Positions 1-10,694 of a stretch of 64,000 bases of DNA are shown one piece after another. This stretch comes from Roseomonas sp. KE0001 (GTDB lineage Bacteria; Pseudomonadota; Alphaproteobacteria; Acetobacterales; Acetobacteraceae). Each line of letters begins with the position of its first letter. Position 1 is the first letter of the stretch. Both the position numbers and the translations under genes were made by a program. Under the pieces are notes generated by a model. That model saw only the letters and a list, made by a program, of their open reading frames with translations, was not told the origin of the DNA and did not search any database. The stretch covers positions 45,648-109,647 of the forward strand of contig NZ_RCVQ01000010.1 in assembly GCF_016107285.1 (NCBI RefSeq), in the 5' to 3' direction.

Positions 1-1154
1 GATTCCTCGGGGGTCTTGACCTCGAAGAGATAGGCCGGGTGCAGCTTGCGCCCGTCCTCGCGGATGCGGCCCTTGCCGAAGGCGTCGTCATCCGTCGGCA
101 TGGCCTTCATTCGCGCGACCACATCGGTGCCGCTGGCCTTGGCCGCCGGGGCGCCCATGTCGGCCACGGCCTTGAGGTAGTGCAGCACCGAGGCGTAGCA
201 GCCGGCATGCGACATGGCCGGGTAGTTGCCGGCGAGGCTCCCGCGAACGCGTTCGGTGAAGGCGCGGGTGCGGTCGTTGAGGTCCCAGTAGAAGCTCTCG
301 GTGCAGACCAGCCCCTGCGCCGCCTTCAGGCCGAGGCTGTGCACATCGTTGATGAACATCAGCAGCACGGCGATCTTGGTGCCGCGCCGGGTGACGCCGA
401 ACTCCGCCGCCTGCTTGACACTGTTGATGGTGTCGGTGCCGGCATTGGCGAGGCCGATCACCTTGGCCCGGCTCTGCTGCGCCTGAAGCAGATAGGAGGA
501 GAAATCGGTCGATTGCAGCGGATGCCGCACGGAGCCCAGCACCTTGCCGCCCGCGGCCTGGATGAAGCCGGTGGTGTTGCGCTCGAGGTCGTGGCCGAAG
601 GCGTAGTCGGCGGTGATGAAGAACCAGCTGTCGGCGCCGGTCTTGACCATGGCGCCGCCCGTGGACCGCGCCAGCATGTAGGTGTCGTAGGTCCAGTGGA
701 CGGTGTTCGGGCTGCACTGGCGCCCGGTCAGCTCGGTCGTGCCGCCGGTGGAATTCAGATAGACCTTGTTCTTCTCGCGGACGATGCCGTTGACCGCCAG
801 CGCCACCGCCGAATTCGGCACGTCGACGATGACATCGACGCCGTCCCGGTCGATCCACTGGCGCACGATGGTCGAGCCGACATCGGCCTTGTTCTGGTGG
901 TCCGCCTGCACGACCTCGACCGTGACGCCCTTGGCGGCGATGCCGCTGTCCTGGATGGCCTGGCGGACGCAGGCCGTCGAGGTGGGGCCCGACACCTCGC
1001 GGTAGACGCCGGACTGATCGTTCAGCACGCCGATCTTCAGCGTCGTCGGCTGCGCCCGGGCGGGGCGGGGCATGGCGGCCAGCCCGGCGCCGAGGCCGGG
1101 CAACAGCGCGGCCGCGGCGGCGGTCTTGAGCAGGCTGCGGCGGTCTTGTGTCAT
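1..1154 (-). CDS. Branched-chain amino acid-type ABC transporter receptor (LivK family), 3' end outside the window
   Basis: Periplasmic binding protein of the type I (Leu/Ile/Val receptor) fold, expected to deliver an amino acid or small organic acid to a Liv permease. The start is the ATG at 1152-1154, behind GGGAGAG. The N-terminus reads MTQDRRSLLKTAAAAALLPG and continues to an ALA-type cleavage region near residue 34. The twin arginines followed by SLLK suggest Tat export. The mature part begins with TLKIGVLNDQSGVY, the usual first strand and ligand loop of the family. The frame stays open to the window edge at about 384 codons, so only the last residues are missing. It lies 124 bp downstream of livF on the same strand. 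The permease genes livH and livM are not here and presumably follow beyond position 1. The substrate cannot be read from the sequence. Confidence 0.9.
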   Translation of the reverse strand, partial: MTQDRRSLLKTAAAAALLPGLGAGLAAMPRPARAQPTTLKIGVLNDQSGVYREVSGPTSTACVRQAIQDSGIAAKGVTVEVVQADHQNKADVGSTIVRQWIDRDGVDVIVDVPNSAVALAVNGIVREKNKVYLNSTGGTTELTGRQCSPNTVHWTYDTYMLARSTGGAMVKTGADSWFFITADYAFGHDLERNTTGFIQAAGGKVLGSVRHPLQSTDFSSYLLQAQQSRAKVIGLANAGTDTINSVKQAAEFGVTRRGTKIAVLLMFINDVHSLGLKAAQGLVCTESFYWDLNDRTRAFTERVRGSLAGNYPAMSHAGCYASVLHYLKAVADMGAPAAKASGTDVVARMKAMPTDDDAFGKGRIREDGRKLHPAYLFEVKTPEE

Positions 1155-1278
1155 CGGACTCTCCCTTTTTTCCCCTGTTGAGACCCGCGGGGCGGGTGGC
1201 ATGGGGCATCTCCGGCCCGTCAGGCACGGCATCGTCCATACTTCTGGTGGCGGGAACCTCTGCCCCGGCGCCGGGCAC

Positions 1279-1983
1279 TCAGACGCCGAGATACTCGTGC
1301 AGACGGTCCATGGACGAGGCGAGCTCGGCATTGCTGACGGCGTCCACGACCCGGCCATGCTCCATGACGTAGTGGCGGTCGGCCACGGTCTGGGCGAAGC
1401 GGAAGTTCTGCTCCACCAGCAGCACCGTGAAGCCGCGCTGCTTGATCTCGCGGATGGTGCGGCCGATCTGCTGCACGATGACCGGGGCGAGGCCCTCGGT
1501 CGGCTCGTCCAGCATCAGCAGCCGCGCACCGGTGCGGAGGATCCGCGCGATTGCCAGCATCTGCTGCTCGCCGCCGGACAGCTTCGTGCCCGGGCTGCGG
1601 GCCCGCTCCTTCAGGTTGGGAAAGAGCGTGTAGATCGCCTCGAGATCCATCCCCCCCGGCCGGACCACCGGCGGCAGCAGGAGGTTCTCGGTCACGTCGA
1701 GGCTGGCGAAGATGCCGCGCTCCTCGGGGCAGAGCGCGATTCCGGCGCGGGCGATCCGGTCGCTGCGCGCATCGATCATCTCCCGGCCCTCGAAGCGCAC
1801 GCTGCCGCTGCGCCGGCCGACCAGCCCCATGATGGACCGCAGCGTGGTGGTCTTGCCGGCGCCGTTGCGGCCGAGCAGCGTGACCACCTCGCCCTCGCGC
1901 ACCTCGATGCCGACACCGTGCAGGATGTGGCTCTCGCCATACCAGGCCTGCAGGTTCTCGACCTTCAGCAACGGATCAGCCAT
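1279..1983 (-). CDS. livF: Branched-chain amino acid ABC transporter ATP-binding protein LivF
   Basis: One of the two cytoplasmic ATPases of a Liv-type importer, 234 residues, the normal size for LivF. It shows Walker A GRNGAGKTT near residue 37, the signature LSGGEQQM, and Walker B LLMLDEPTEGLAP, where EGLAP is typical of LivF rather than LivG. A longer reading to 2061 exists, but the ATG at 1981-1983 gives the canonical start MADPLLKVENLQAWYG. This start overlaps the end of livG by 8 bp, so the two are very probably translationally coupled. The gene sits between livG and the receptor gene. Substrate specificity is set by the receptor and is not visible here. Confidence 0.95.
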   Translation of the reverse strand: MADPLLKVENLQAWYGESHILHGVGIEVREGEVVTLLGRNGAGKTTTLRSIMGLVGRRSGSVRFEGREMIDARSDRIARAGIALCPEERGIFASLDVTENLLLPPVVRPGGMDLEAIYTLFPNLKERARSPGTKLSGGEQQMLAIARILRTGARLLMLDEPTEGLAPVIVQQIGRTIREIKQRGFTVLLVEQNFRFAQTVADRHYVMEHGRVVDAVSNAELASSMDRLHEYLGV

Positions 1984-2752
1984 GCGCCTGTCCTCCCGAG
2001 ATGCCGGGATCGGCGCCGAGATAGGCGGCGATGACCTCCGGGTTGCGCGAAACCTCGGCATAGCCGCCCTCGGCCAGGACGCGGCCGCGGGTCAGCACGG
2101 TGATGGTGTCGCACAGCCCTTCCACGACCTTGAGGTTGTGCTCCACCATCAGCACGGTGCGCCCCTCCGCCACCCGCTTCACCAGGGCGACGATGCGGTC
2201 CACGTCCTCGGCCGTCATGCCGGCGGTGGGTTCGTCGAGCAGCATCATCACCGGGTCGAGGGCCAGGGTGGTGGCGATCTCGAGCGCGCGCTTGCGGCCG
2301 TAGGGAAGCTGGCCGGCGGTCAGGTGGGCATAGCCGGACAGGCCGACATCCTCCAGCAGCTCGCGCGCCCGGGCGTCGTAGCGCCGCAGGACGGCATCCG
2401 ACCGCCAGAAGTCGAAGCTGGCCCCCCGCTCGCGCTGCAGGGCGACGCGAACGTTCTCGAGCACGGTCAGGTGCGGGAAGACCGCCGAGATCTGGAAGCT
2501 CCGCACCAGGCCGAGCCGGGCCACATCGGCCGGCTTCAGGCTGGTGATGTCCCGGCCGTCGAAGCGGATAGCCCCGTGGGTCGGCGGCAGGAACTTCGTG
2601 AGCAGGTTGAAGCAGGTGGTCTTGCCGGCACCGTTGGGGCCGATCAGGCCATGGATGCTGCCGCGCCTGACCTTCAGCGAAACATCGCTGACGGCCTTGA
2701 AGCCAAGGAACTCCTTGGACAGGCCTGTCGTCTCCAGGATGGTTTCGTGCAC
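1976..2752 (-). CDS. livG: Branched-chain amino acid ABC transporter ATP-binding protein LivG
   Basis: Second ATPase of the Liv importer, 258 residues. Walker A is GPNGAGKTT near residue 41. The signature region is the LivG form LPYGRKRALEIATTLA, and Walker B is MMLLDEPTAGM. The start is a GTG at 2750-2752 (protein begins MHETILETTGL), preceded by GGAGAGAG. It is the first gene of the leftward livG-livF-receptor operon within the window, so its promoter should lie in 2753-2881, where an inverted repeat GGATC-N6-GATCC is found. The order livG, livF, receptor, with permeases presumably last, is slightly unusual, since many operons place the permeases first. Confidence 0.95.
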   Translation of the reverse strand: MHETILETTGLSKEFLGFKAVSDVSLKVRRGSIHGLIGPNGAGKTTCFNLLTKFLPPTHGAIRFDGRDITSLKPADVARLGLVRSFQISAVFPHLTVLENVRVALQRERGASFDFWRSDAVLRRYDARARELLEDVGLSGYAHLTAGQLPYGRKRALEIATTLALDPVMMLLDEPTAGMTAEDVDRIVALVKRVAEGRTVLMVEHNLKVVEGLCDTITVLTRGRVLAEGGYAEVSRNPEVIAAYLGADPGISGGQAHG

Positions 2753-2785
2753 CCGAGGCTCTCTCCGCTTTCTCGTCCGTTCCGT

Positions 2786-2801
2786 GGATCAATTTCGATC
2801 C
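2786..2801. promoter_or_regulatory. Inverted repeat GGATC-N6-GATCC upstream of livG, candidate operator
   Basis: A perfect 5-bp inverted repeat with a 6-bp AT-rich spacer (AATTTC) lies about 35 bp before the livG start, the only AT-rich spot in this gap. The position fits an operator or the promoter spacer of the liv operon. No regulator is assigned, and a match this short could be chance. Confidence 0.3.
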
Positions 2802-2881
2802 TGTTGCTGCGGAGCATGACGAGGCCTTGGCGGCAGCGCAAGAAAAGCTTGGGGAGCCGGAAGGCCTTCTCCCGGGCGGAC

Positions 2882-3337
2882 CTAGATGGCGAAATTGAGC
2901 GCCTCGGGGGTCGGGCGGCGCAGGCCGGCCGCGGCGGCCCGTCGCAGCAGCTCCGCCACGCTGAGCCGCGACAGCTCCTCCATCACCGCGCCCTCCAGCT
3001 CGGTCCAGAGTGGCAGCATGACCCGGGCCTGCAGCGCCGAGGTCGGCGCCGCCTCCGGCTCCGGCGTTCCGTCCGGCGCCAGCACGGCGGCCACGACATC
3101 GGCGAGGGTGATGTCGCGGGCGGCGCGGCCCAGCCGGTAGCCGCCCTTCGGCCCGCGCGTGCTGCCCAGGATGCCGGCGCGGGACAGGGCCTGCAGCACC
3201 GGCTCGATGCCGCGCCGCGCCTCGCTCAACCGGTCGGCGATGTCGCCGGCGGGCACCGTGCTGCCCCGGCCCGCGTGAAATGCAACGTCCAATACGATGG
3301 AGACAGCCGTCATCGCCCGATCTCGCCGCAGCAGCAT
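2882..3337 (-). CDS. Rrf2 family transcriptional regulator without cysteine ligands
   Basis: DNA-binding regulator of 151 residues. The N-terminal winged helix follows the Rrf2 pattern: MLLRRDRAMTAVSIVLDVAF, then ADRLSEARRGIEPVLQALSR and the wing ILGSTRGPKGGYRLGR (about residues 60-80). The frame is open to 3445, but the ATG at 3335-3337 gives the family's standard start. The protein has no cysteine at all, so it cannot carry the Fe-S cluster of IscR or NsrR. This places it with CymR-like or small-molecule-sensing Rrf2 proteins. It is divergent from cysK with only 46 bp between the start codons. CymR represses cysteine genes in Bacillus, so control of cysK and of itself is a reasonable inference. 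Confidence 0.88.
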   Translation of the reverse strand: MLLRRDRAMTAVSIVLDVAFHAGRGSTVPAGDIADRLSEARRGIEPVLQALSRAGILGSTRGPKGGYRLGRAARDITLADVVAAVLAPDGTPEPEAAPTSALQARVMLPLWTELEGAVMEELSRLSVAELLRRAAAAGLRRPTPEALNFAI

Positions 3338-3371
3338 CGAATCACCCCTGAACCACGCTTCCGATCCGTGA

Positions 3372-3377
3372 TATAAT
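3372..3377 (+). promoter_or_regulatory. Consensus -10 element of cysK, placed for a leaderless mRNA
   Basis: A perfect TATAAT stands only 6 bp before the cysK ATG at 3384, so transcription should begin at or within a base or two of the start codon. A weak -35 (CTGAAC, 3348-3353) lies 18 bp upstream. The element sits in the short divergent gap with the Rrf2 gene, where ATCAC (3341-3345) and GTGAT (3368-3372) form an inverted pair flanking the promoter. Confidence 0.55.
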
Positions 3378-3383
3378 CCGCTT

Positions 3384-4373
3384 ATGCCCGAAGGAAACAC
3401 CCTCCCTGGCACCGGCGCCGCAACCTCGCCGAAGCCGGGCCGCATCTATGACAGCATCCTCGACACCATCGGCCAGACGCCGCTGGTCCGCCTGCCCCGC
3501 CTCGAGGCGGCGCGGGGGCTGCGCGCGCGGCTGGCGATGAAGCTGGAATTCTTCAATCCGCTGGGCTCGGTGAAGGACCGGATCGGCCTCGCCATGGTGG
3601 AGCAGGCCGAGAGGGACGGGTTGATCCGGCCGGGCGAATCCGTGCTGGTCGAGCCGACCTCCGGCAATACCGGCATCGCCCTCGGCTTTGTCGCCGCCGC
3701 GCGCGGCTATCGGCTGATCGTCACCATGCCGGACGGGGCGAGTGTGGAGCGGCGCAAGATGCTGCGCCTGCTGGGGGCCGAGGTGGAGCTGACCCCGGCC
3801 GGCCAGGGCATGACCGGCGCCATCGCCCGTGCCGAGGCCATCGTCGCGGGCACGCCGCAGGCCTGGATGCCGCGGCAGTTCGACAATCCGGCCAACCCCG
3901 CCATCCATGCCGCGACCACGGCGGAGGAGATCTGGGCCGACACCGCGGGCGAGGTGGACGCGGTGGTGGGCGGGGTCGGCACCGGCGGCACCCTGACCGG
4001 CATCAGCCGCCAGCTGAAGCCGCGACGGCCGGCGCTGCGCGTCATCGGCGTCGAGCCGGCCGAATCCGCCGTCCTCTCGGGCGACGATCCCGGCCCGCAC
4101 GAGATCCAGGGCATCGGCGCCGGCTTCCGCCCGGCCGTGCTCGACCTGGCGCAGATCGACACGGTGCGCCGCGTCACCGAGCGCGAGAGCTTCGCCGCGG
4201 CGCGGCTCTGCGCCCGCACCGAGGGACTGCCCATCGGCATTTCCTCCGGCGCGGTGCTGCACGCCATGCTGGAACTCGCCGAGGCGCCCGAGATGGAGGG
4301 ACGGCTGATCGTGGGCATCGCCGCGTCCTTCGCCGAGCGCTACCTGTCGACGGATCTGTTTTCCGGCCTGTGA
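3384..4373 (+). CDS. cysK: Cysteine synthase A (O-acetylserine sulfhydrylase)
   Basis: PLP enzyme joining sulfide and O-acetylserine to give cysteine, 329 residues. Visible family marks are [11 protein letters not shown] near residue 27, the PLP lysine K64 in NPLGSVKDR, the substrate loop TSGNTG (92-97), the phosphate-binding GVGTGGT (197-203), and GISSGA near the C-terminus. The first about 20 residues extend beyond the E. coli start. An in-frame stop at 3369-3371 leaves no start upstream of 3384, and no other ATG occurs before residue 52. There is no Shine-Dalgarno and a perfect -10 lies 6 bp away, so translation is probably leaderless. The divergent Rrf2 gene is the likely regulator. Cystathionine-beta-synthase-type or CysM activity is possible but fits less well. 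Confidence 0.93.
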   Translation: MPEGNTLPGTGAATSPKPGRIYDSILDTIGQTPLVRLPRLEAARGLRARLAMKLEFFNPLGSVKDRIGLAMVEQAERDGLIRPGESVLVEPTSGNTGIALGFVAAARGYRLIVTMPDGASVERRKMLRLLGAEVELTPAGQGMTGAIARAEAIVAGTPQAWMPRQFDNPANPAIHAATTAEEIWADTAGEVDAVVGGVGTGGTLTGISRQLKPRRPALRVIGVEPAESAVLSGDDPGPHEIQGIGAGFRPAVLDLAQIDTVRRVTERESFAAARLCARTEGLPIGISSGAVLHAMLELAEAPEMEGRLIVGIAASFAERYLSTDLFSGL

Positions 4374-4458
4374 CCGGGGGCCGCGAAGTCCTTCCTTAAC
4401 CCGTGCGGGTCCATACCGGGGGCATCGGGAGTTAGCCCCCTACGAAGGATCCGCTACG

Positions 4459-5934
4459 ATGTTCCGGTCCCGTCAGCACAAGGGCGACCATCTGCGGCTC
4501 ATGGCCCTCGACGCCCTTGAGCAGAATGTCATGGTTGCCGATCGGGATCTCAGGATCCTCCATATCAACCCGGCGCTGAAGGCCCTCCTGTCCCGGGCCG
4601 AGGCCGAACTCCGCGAGGCGCTTCCGGCCTTCGCCCTGGACCGGCTGGTCGGCAGCAGTATCGACGTCTTCCACAGGAATCCGGCGCATCAGCGCCAGCT
4701 GCTGGGCCAGTTGCGGCAGCGCCACCGCGCGACGATCAGCGTGGCCTCCTGGCGCTTCGACCTCATCGTCTCGCCGCTTCCGGGTGGCGAGGCCAATGCC
4801 GGCTATGTCGTCGAATGGGCCGATGCGTCCATCCGCCTGCAGAACCTCGACTACCGCGGCCAGCTCGAGGCCATCCGGCGCTCGCAATGCGTGGTGGAGC
4901 TGTCCCTGGACGGCACGGTGGTGGACGCCAACGAGAACTACCTCGCGCTGGTCGGCTACCGGCTGGAGGAGATCCGGGGCAAGCCGCACCGCCTGCTGGT
5001 CGATCCCTCGGAGAGCGCCGGCCCCGCCTACGCCGCCCTTTGGGATGCGCTGCGCGCGGGCCGCCCCCAGGCCGGCCAGTTCCGCCGCATCGGCGCAGGC
5101 GACCGGGACATCTGGATCAACGGCGCCTACAACCCGATCCTGGACGAGGCCGGAAAGCCCACGAAGGTCGTCAAGTTCGCCAGCGACATCAGCGCCCAGC
5201 GCCAGTTGCTGGGCCGGCTGAAGACGCTGATCGAGCAGAACTTCCAGGAGGTGGAGGAGGCGATCCGCCGCGGCAACGGCGAGGCCGGCTCGGCGGGGCA
5301 GGCCGCCGGCCAGACCTTCGGCAATGTCCAGATGGTGGCGGCCAGCGCGGAGCAGCTCGCCGCCTCGATCGCCGGGATCGCGCGCAGCATGAGCCAGTCC
5401 CGCCAGGCGGCGGAGAACGCGCATGACCAGACCGTCGCGGTCAGCCGCAGCACGGAGGCGATGGCCAGCGCCTCGCAGGCCATGAACGGGATCGTCGGGT
5501 TGATCCGCGACATCGCGGGGCAGATCAACCTGCTGGCACTGAACGCGACGATCGAGGCGGCCAGGGCCGGCGAGGCCGGCAAGGGCTTCGCGGTGGTCGC
5601 GAGCGAGGTCAAGAACCTGGCCAATCAGGCCGCACGCGCCACCGAGCAGATCAGCCGGGAAATCGATTCCATCCAGGGAACGGCGCAGGACGTGGCGGCG
5701 ACCATCGGCACCATCCGCGACTCGGTCGGCCTGGTCCGGGAATCCGTCGCCGTCACCGCCTCGGCGGTGGAGGAGCAGAACGCGGTCACCCGCGATGTGT
5801 CGGACAACATTCGCCAGGCCTCGGAAGCGGTGGCGATGGTGGCCGGCAATATCCGCGCGATCGATACGGCGGTGGCCGATGCGGCCCGGGCCGCCAGCAT
5901 CGCGAGGACAGCGGCCCGTGATCTGGTCGCCTGA
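4459..5934 (+). CDS. Soluble methyl-accepting chemotaxis protein with two PAS domains
   Basis: Cytoplasmic chemoreceptor of 491 residues that should pass sensory input to CheA/CheW. There is no membrane segment. Residues about 10-125 and 135-250 form two PAS-type domains; the second has the typical [20 protein letters not shown] and the closing [19 protein letters not shown]. Residues about 260-491 are a coiled-coil signalling domain whose hairpin tip contains [17 protein letters not shown] and [13 protein letters not shown]. With no periplasmic domain it senses an internal signal, perhaps redox, oxygen or a PAS-bound ligand. No cofactor residue can be assigned. It is transcribed alone. A GC hairpin (4418-4440) between it and cysK may end cysK transcription. 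Confidence 0.93.
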   Translation: MFRSRQHKGDHLRLMALDALEQNVMVADRDLRILHINPALKALLSRAEAELREALPAFALDRLVGSSIDVFHRNPAHQRQLLGQLRQRHRATISVASWRFDLIVSPLPGGEANAGYVVEWADASIRLQNLDYRGQLEAIRRSQCVVELSLDGTVVDANENYLALVGYRLEEIRGKPHRLLVDPSESAGPAYAALWDALRAGRPQAGQFRRIGAGDRDIWINGAYNPILDEAGKPTKVVKFASDISAQRQLLGRLKTLIEQNFQEVEEAIRRGNGEAGSAGQAAGQTFGNVQMVAASAEQLAASIAGIARSMSQSRQAAENAHDQTVAVSRSTEAMASASQAMNGIVGLIRDIAGQINLLALNATIEAARAGEAGKGFAVVASEVKNLANQAARATEQISREIDSIQGTAQDVAATIGTIRDSVGLVRESVAVTASAVEEQNAVTRDVSDNIRQASEAVAMVAGNIRAIDTAVADAARAASIARTAARDLVA

Positions 5935-5979
5935 CGGCGGCGGCAGGCCGGATCCTGATGTGGTCGGGATGGCGGGGAA

Positions 5980-6056
5980 TGGTCGGAACGGCGGGATTTG
6001 AACCCACGACCCCTTGTCCCCCAGACAAGTGCGCTACCAGGCTGCGCTACGTTCCG
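5980..6056 (-). tRNA. tRNA-Pro (anticodon GGG)
   Basis: A 77-nt cloverleaf on the minus strand. The acceptor stem CGGAACG pairs with CGTTCCG, followed by discriminator A and an encoded CCA (5980-5982). The anticodon stem CTTGT/ACAAG encloses the loop CTGGGGG, giving anticodon GGG. The T-arm contains GGTTCAAATCC. It lies just downstream of merR. Confidence 0.96.
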
Positions 6057-6135
6057 TTGCGGCGGGGCATAGCATCGGCGCCCCGCTGCCTCAAGCCTCG
6101 CCGCCGGGGAAAAATGGCGTCGGGCCCTGCTGCCC

Positions 6136-6561
6136 TCAGCGAGGCGGCGTGGCCAGGGTCCGCAACTCCTCCGCCAGGCCTTCCAGCTCGGCCAGGATCG
6201 ATCGCAGGCCCGGCGCGGCGGAGTCCCCCGGCCCCTCGCCCTCGGGCAGGTCGGCCTCGGGCAGATCGCTCCCGGCATCCCGCAGGAGGCGCTGCACGCC
6301 CTTGATCGTGTAGCCCTGCGTGTAGAGCAGATCGCCGATCCGGCGCAGCAGCGCGATATCCTCGGGACGATAGTAACGGCGGCCCCCGCCGCGCTTCAGC
6401 GGCTTGAGCTGCGGGAACTTGGTCTCCCAGAACCGCAGGACATGCTGCGGGATCTGCAGATCCTCGGCCACCTCGCTGATGGTGCGGAAAGCCGTGGGCG
6501 CCTTACGCAGGCGGCCCGGCGTGTCGGCATCCTCGCGCATCGGCGTCACCCCATCGTTCAT
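6136..6561 (-). CDS. MerR family transcriptional regulator downstream of ihfA
   Basis: DNA-binding protein of 141 residues with an N-terminal MerR helix-turn-helix: [20 protein letters not shown], then [19 protein letters not shown] and [11 protein letters not shown]. The C-terminal part is short and acidic with no cysteine metal site, so it is not a metal sensor of the classical kind. An ATG at 6570 exists, but GAGGA is directly against it; the ATG at 6559-6561 is well spaced from the same GAGGA and is preferred. The gene follows ihfA by 55 bp on the same strand, an arrangement widespread in alphaproteobacteria. Its targets are unknown. Confidence 0.9.
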   Translation of the reverse strand: MNDGVTPMREDADTPGRLRKAPTAFRTISEVAEDLQIPQHVLRFWETKFPQLKPLKRGGGRRYYRPEDIALLRRIGDLLYTQGYTIKGVQRLLRDAGSDLPEADLPEGEGPGDSAAPGLRSILAELEGLAEELRTLATPPR

Positions 6562-6616
6562 CGCTGGCATTCCTCAGCGCTTCGGCGCGGCCAGGGGCCG
6601 GCGGGGCGAAGCGGGA

Positions 6617-6928
6617 TCAGGACTCGTCAATCGCGGACACGGTCTCGCCGTTCAGGCGGGCCCTCAACACCTGGCTTGGCCGGAAGGACAACACGCGGCG
6701 CGGCATGATCGGCACCTCGACCCCGGTCTTCGGGTTGCGGCCCACGCGCATGCCCTTCTGCCGCACCGAGAAGGTCCCGAAGGCCGAGATCTTCACGGCC
6801 TTCCCCCCCTCCAGGGCGGCGGAGATGCGCTCCAGCACGTCCTCGAGCAGGGCGGCGCTTTCGTTTCGCGACAAACCGACCTGCGCATAGATGGCCTCGG
6901 CCAGTTGCGCGCGCGTGATCGTGTTCAT
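6617..6928 (-). CDS. ihfA: Integration host factor subunit alpha
   Basis: Small DNA-bending protein of 103 residues that pairs with IhfB and acts in transcription, recombination and nucleoid structure. The sequence begins [20 protein letters not shown] and carries the HU/IHF core [20 protein letters not shown] and the beta-arm proline segment [12 protein letters not shown] (about residues 63-74). The open frame runs to 7267, but the ATG at 6926-6928 is the family start. It is the first gene of the ihfA-merR pair. Confidence 0.96.
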   Translation of the reverse strand: MNTITRAQLAEAIYAQVGLSRNESAALLEDVLERISAALEGGKAVKISAFGTFSVRQKGMRVGRNPKTGVEVPIMPRRVLSFRPSQVLRARLNGETVSAIDES

Positions 6929-7098
6929 GGTCAGGCGCGGCCCATGGCGGTGAGACTCCTCGCAACCCCTTCTTCTTGCAAGAGAACCGGCAGCGAGGTC
7001 CAGCGTCAACCATGACGGAGGGTGTGGCGCAAAAGCTTCAAAGGAGTGATGCGGATATGCCACAGGCCCACTCGGCCGGACCGGCGCCGCCCCCAGGC

Positions 7099-7662
7099 CT
7101 AAGCTCGGTCGGCACGGGCCGTGGCGGCGAGAAGAAGCTCGATCGGGTCCCAGAGCATGGCCGTCCGGCGCACCGATCGACCGGCGAAGTGGATCTCGTC
7201 CGCGCCGACGTTGCGGCCGCCCAGATGGCGGTAGAACCAGCGCGAGGGATTCTCGCTGAGAACCCACAGCATGGCCGAGCCGCAGCCGATGGCGGAAAGA
7301 TGGGCGGCCGTCGCGCGCATCAGGCGCCGCCCCAGCCCGAGGTCGCGCCAGTCATCGAGGACGTAGAGCAACTCGATCTCGCCCTGTGCCAGCCCAGGGT
7401 GCCGGCAGCGGCCGCCGAGCGCGAAGCCGACGACGGCCGGCGCGCTCCCCGTCTCGGCCGGCGTCGCAACCGCCACGAACATCGCCTCCCCATCGCGCCG
7501 CTCGACCAGCGCCCGCTGATAGAAGGGCAGGATGCGCTGCACGGAGAGCGTGGCGAGGTAGGTGTCCGGCAGGAGCCCCGGATAGGAGGTGCGCCAGGTG
7601 GCGACGTGCACGGCGGCGATGGCGGCGGCATCGGCCGGGCGGGCACGGCGGATGTTGATCAT
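7099..7662 (-). CDS. GNAT family N-acetyltransferase
   Basis: Acyltransferase of 187 residues of the Gcn5-related fold. The acetyl-CoA pyrophosphate motif is [10 protein letters not shown] near residue 100, preceded by the beta-strand [12 protein letters not shown]-terminal segment [17 protein letters not shown] is typical of the fold. The frame is open upstream, but the ATG at 7660-7662 has a strong GGAGAGGAGG at the right distance and gives [15 protein letters not shown], the usual GNAT opening. It follows rsmB by 34 bp and is probably cotranscribed with guaB-rsmB. The substrate is not predictable. Confidence 0.9.
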   Translation of the reverse strand: MINIRRARPADAAAIAAVHVATWRTSYPGLLPDTYLATLSVQRILPFYQRALVERRDGEAMFVAVATPAETGSAPAVVGFALGGRCRHPGLAQGEIELLYVLDDWRDLGLGRRLMRATAAHLSAIGCGSAMLWVLSENPSRWFYRHLGGRNVGADEIHFAGRSVRRTAMLWDPIELLLAATARADRA

Positions 7663-7696
7663 CCCGCTTGCCTCCTCTCCTATCGGCGATGCCTCG

Positions 7697-9007
7697 TCAG
7701 GCCTGGCGCTGCAGGACGGCGGCGAAGAAGCCGTCCGTGCCGTGGCTGTGAGGGGCCAGTTCCATCCAGGGCCCCTCGCAGGGTGGCGGCCCCGCCTCCG
7801 GCATGGTCTCGCGCCACGCCTCGGCGAGCGGCACCGCCACGAAACCCGCATGGCGGGAGAGGAACTCCTGCACCTGCATCCCATCCTCCTCCGGGAGAAC
7901 CGAGCAGGTAGCGTAGACCAGCCTGCCGCCGGGGCGAACCAGTTCGGCGGCCGTATCGAGGATCGCGCGCTGCTTCGTGATCAGTTCCCCGAGATCGCGC
8001 GCCGTGGTCCGCGTGCGCGCGTCGGGGTTGCGGCGCCAGGTGCCGGCACCGGTGCAGGGAGCATCCACCAGCACACGGTCGAACTGGCCGGCGCGGCGCC
8101 GGGCCCAGCGATCGCCCGGCGCCAGGAGGTGCCGTTCGGCATTGTCGACCCCGGCGCGGCGCAGGCGGCGCGCGGCGCCCTCCAGCCGGGTGGCCGAGAC
8201 GTCGCAGGCGGTGATGCGGCCACGATTGCCCATCATCGCCGCCACCGCCAGCGTCTTGCCCGCGGCGCCGGCGCAGTAGTCGGCGACGCGCATGCCGGGC
8301 CTCGCGCCGGTCAGCAGGGCGATGAGCTGGCTGCCCTCGTCCTGGATCTCGATCAGGCCCTCGGTGAAGGCCTTGCTGGCCAGAATCGGGCGGCGGTCCG
8401 GCACGCGCAGGCCCCAGGGCGACCAGGGCATCGGCTCGGCCGGTATGCCCTCGGCGGCGAGTGCCGCCCTCGCCTCCTCCCGCGTGCCGCGCAGCAGGTT
8501 GGCGCGCAGGTCGAGCGGCGCGGCCTCGTCCATCGCCGCCGCCGCCGCCGGCAGCTCGTCGCCGAAGCGCGCGCGGTAGCCCGGCAGGGCCCAATCGGGC
8601 AGGTTGTGGCGCGGGCCCTCCGGCATCTCCGGGTCGATGAGGGGGTGGCCGTCCAGGGCTTCGATGACACTCATCTCGCCCGGATCGGGCGGCCCGGCGT
8701 GGAAGCGGCCGCCGGGGAAGGCCTGCAGCACGCCCTGGCGGTCCCAGCGCTCCACCAGCAGCAGATAGGCCATGACCAGCAGGCGGGGCGTGGCCGGCAT
8801 GCCGCCGGCGGCGAGATGCCAGTCCAGCCGCAGGCGCTGGCGCAGCACACCCCAGGCGCGCTCGGCCACGGACCGGCGGTCGCCGCTGCCGATGTAGCGG
8901 CGTTCCCGGAAGAAGGCATTGGCGGTGGCGTCCGCCGGGCGGCGTGGCGCGGCCGCCACCTCTCCCAGCAAGGCCACCGTGGCGGCGATCCGCGCTGCGG
9001 GTGTCAT
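7697..9007 (-). CDS. rsmB: RsmB/NOP family 16S rRNA (cytosine-C5) methyltransferase
   Basis: SAM-dependent RNA methyltransferase, 436 residues. An N-terminal NusB-like helical domain (about 1-130) is followed by a Rossmann methyltransferase domain. Motif I is VADYCAGAAGKTLA, the motif IV cysteine is C318 in VDAPCTGAGTW, and the motif VI nucleophile is C368 in VYATCSVLPEEDG. Two cysteines in PC and TCS are the hallmark of m5C RNA methyltransferases. It lies 9 bp downstream of guaB, so it should share that transcript. The E. coli enzyme modifies C967 of 16S rRNA; the same site is inferred here. Related YebU/RsmF proteins are the main alternative. Confidence 0.88.
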   Translation of the reverse strand: MTPAARIAATVALLGEVAAAPRRPADATANAFFRERRYIGSGDRRSVAERAWGVLRQRLRLDWHLAAGGMPATPRLLVMAYLLLVERWDRQGVLQAFPGGRFHAGPPDPGEMSVIEALDGHPLIDPEMPEGPRHNLPDWALPGYRARFGDELPAAAAAMDEAAPLDLRANLLRGTREEARAALAAEGIPAEPMPWSPWGLRVPDRRPILASKAFTEGLIEIQDEGSQLIALLTGARPGMRVADYCAGAAGKTLAVAAMMGNRGRITACDVSATRLEGAARRLRRAGVDNAERHLLAPGDRWARRRAGQFDRVLVDAPCTGAGTWRRNPDARTRTTARDLGELITKQRAILDTAAELVRPGGRLVYATCSVLPEEDGMQVQEFLSRHAGFVAVPLAEAWRETMPEAGPPPCEGPWMELAPHSHGTDGFFAAVLQRQA

Positions 9008-9016
9008 GCGCGAGGA

Positions 9017-10594
<1,578 letters not shown>

Positions 10595-10694
10595 CTAGAC
10601 CAGAATCGCGCCCCGCTGCAAGCGCGGCGCGCCCGTCGCCGGCGCGGCCCTGCCCTGCGCCGGGGCATGGCCGCGCCGGAGGCCGGCCTTCTCC

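Noticed and set aside
88..1278. A 396-residue minus-strand frame over the Liv receptor
   Set aside because: It is Arg/Pro-rich and off-frame; the neighbouring frame starting at 1154 encodes a complete signal peptide and receptor.
3338..3383. Riboswitch (S-box or similar) before cysK
   Set aside because: Only 46 bp lie between the divergent starts and the -10 is 6 bp from the ATG, so no leader RNA exists.
4418..4440. Terminator between cysK and the chemoreceptor (GGGGGC-N11-GCCCCC)
   Set aside because: The stem is 6 bp with no U-tract and lies close to the ribosome site of the next gene; kept only as a remark in that entry.
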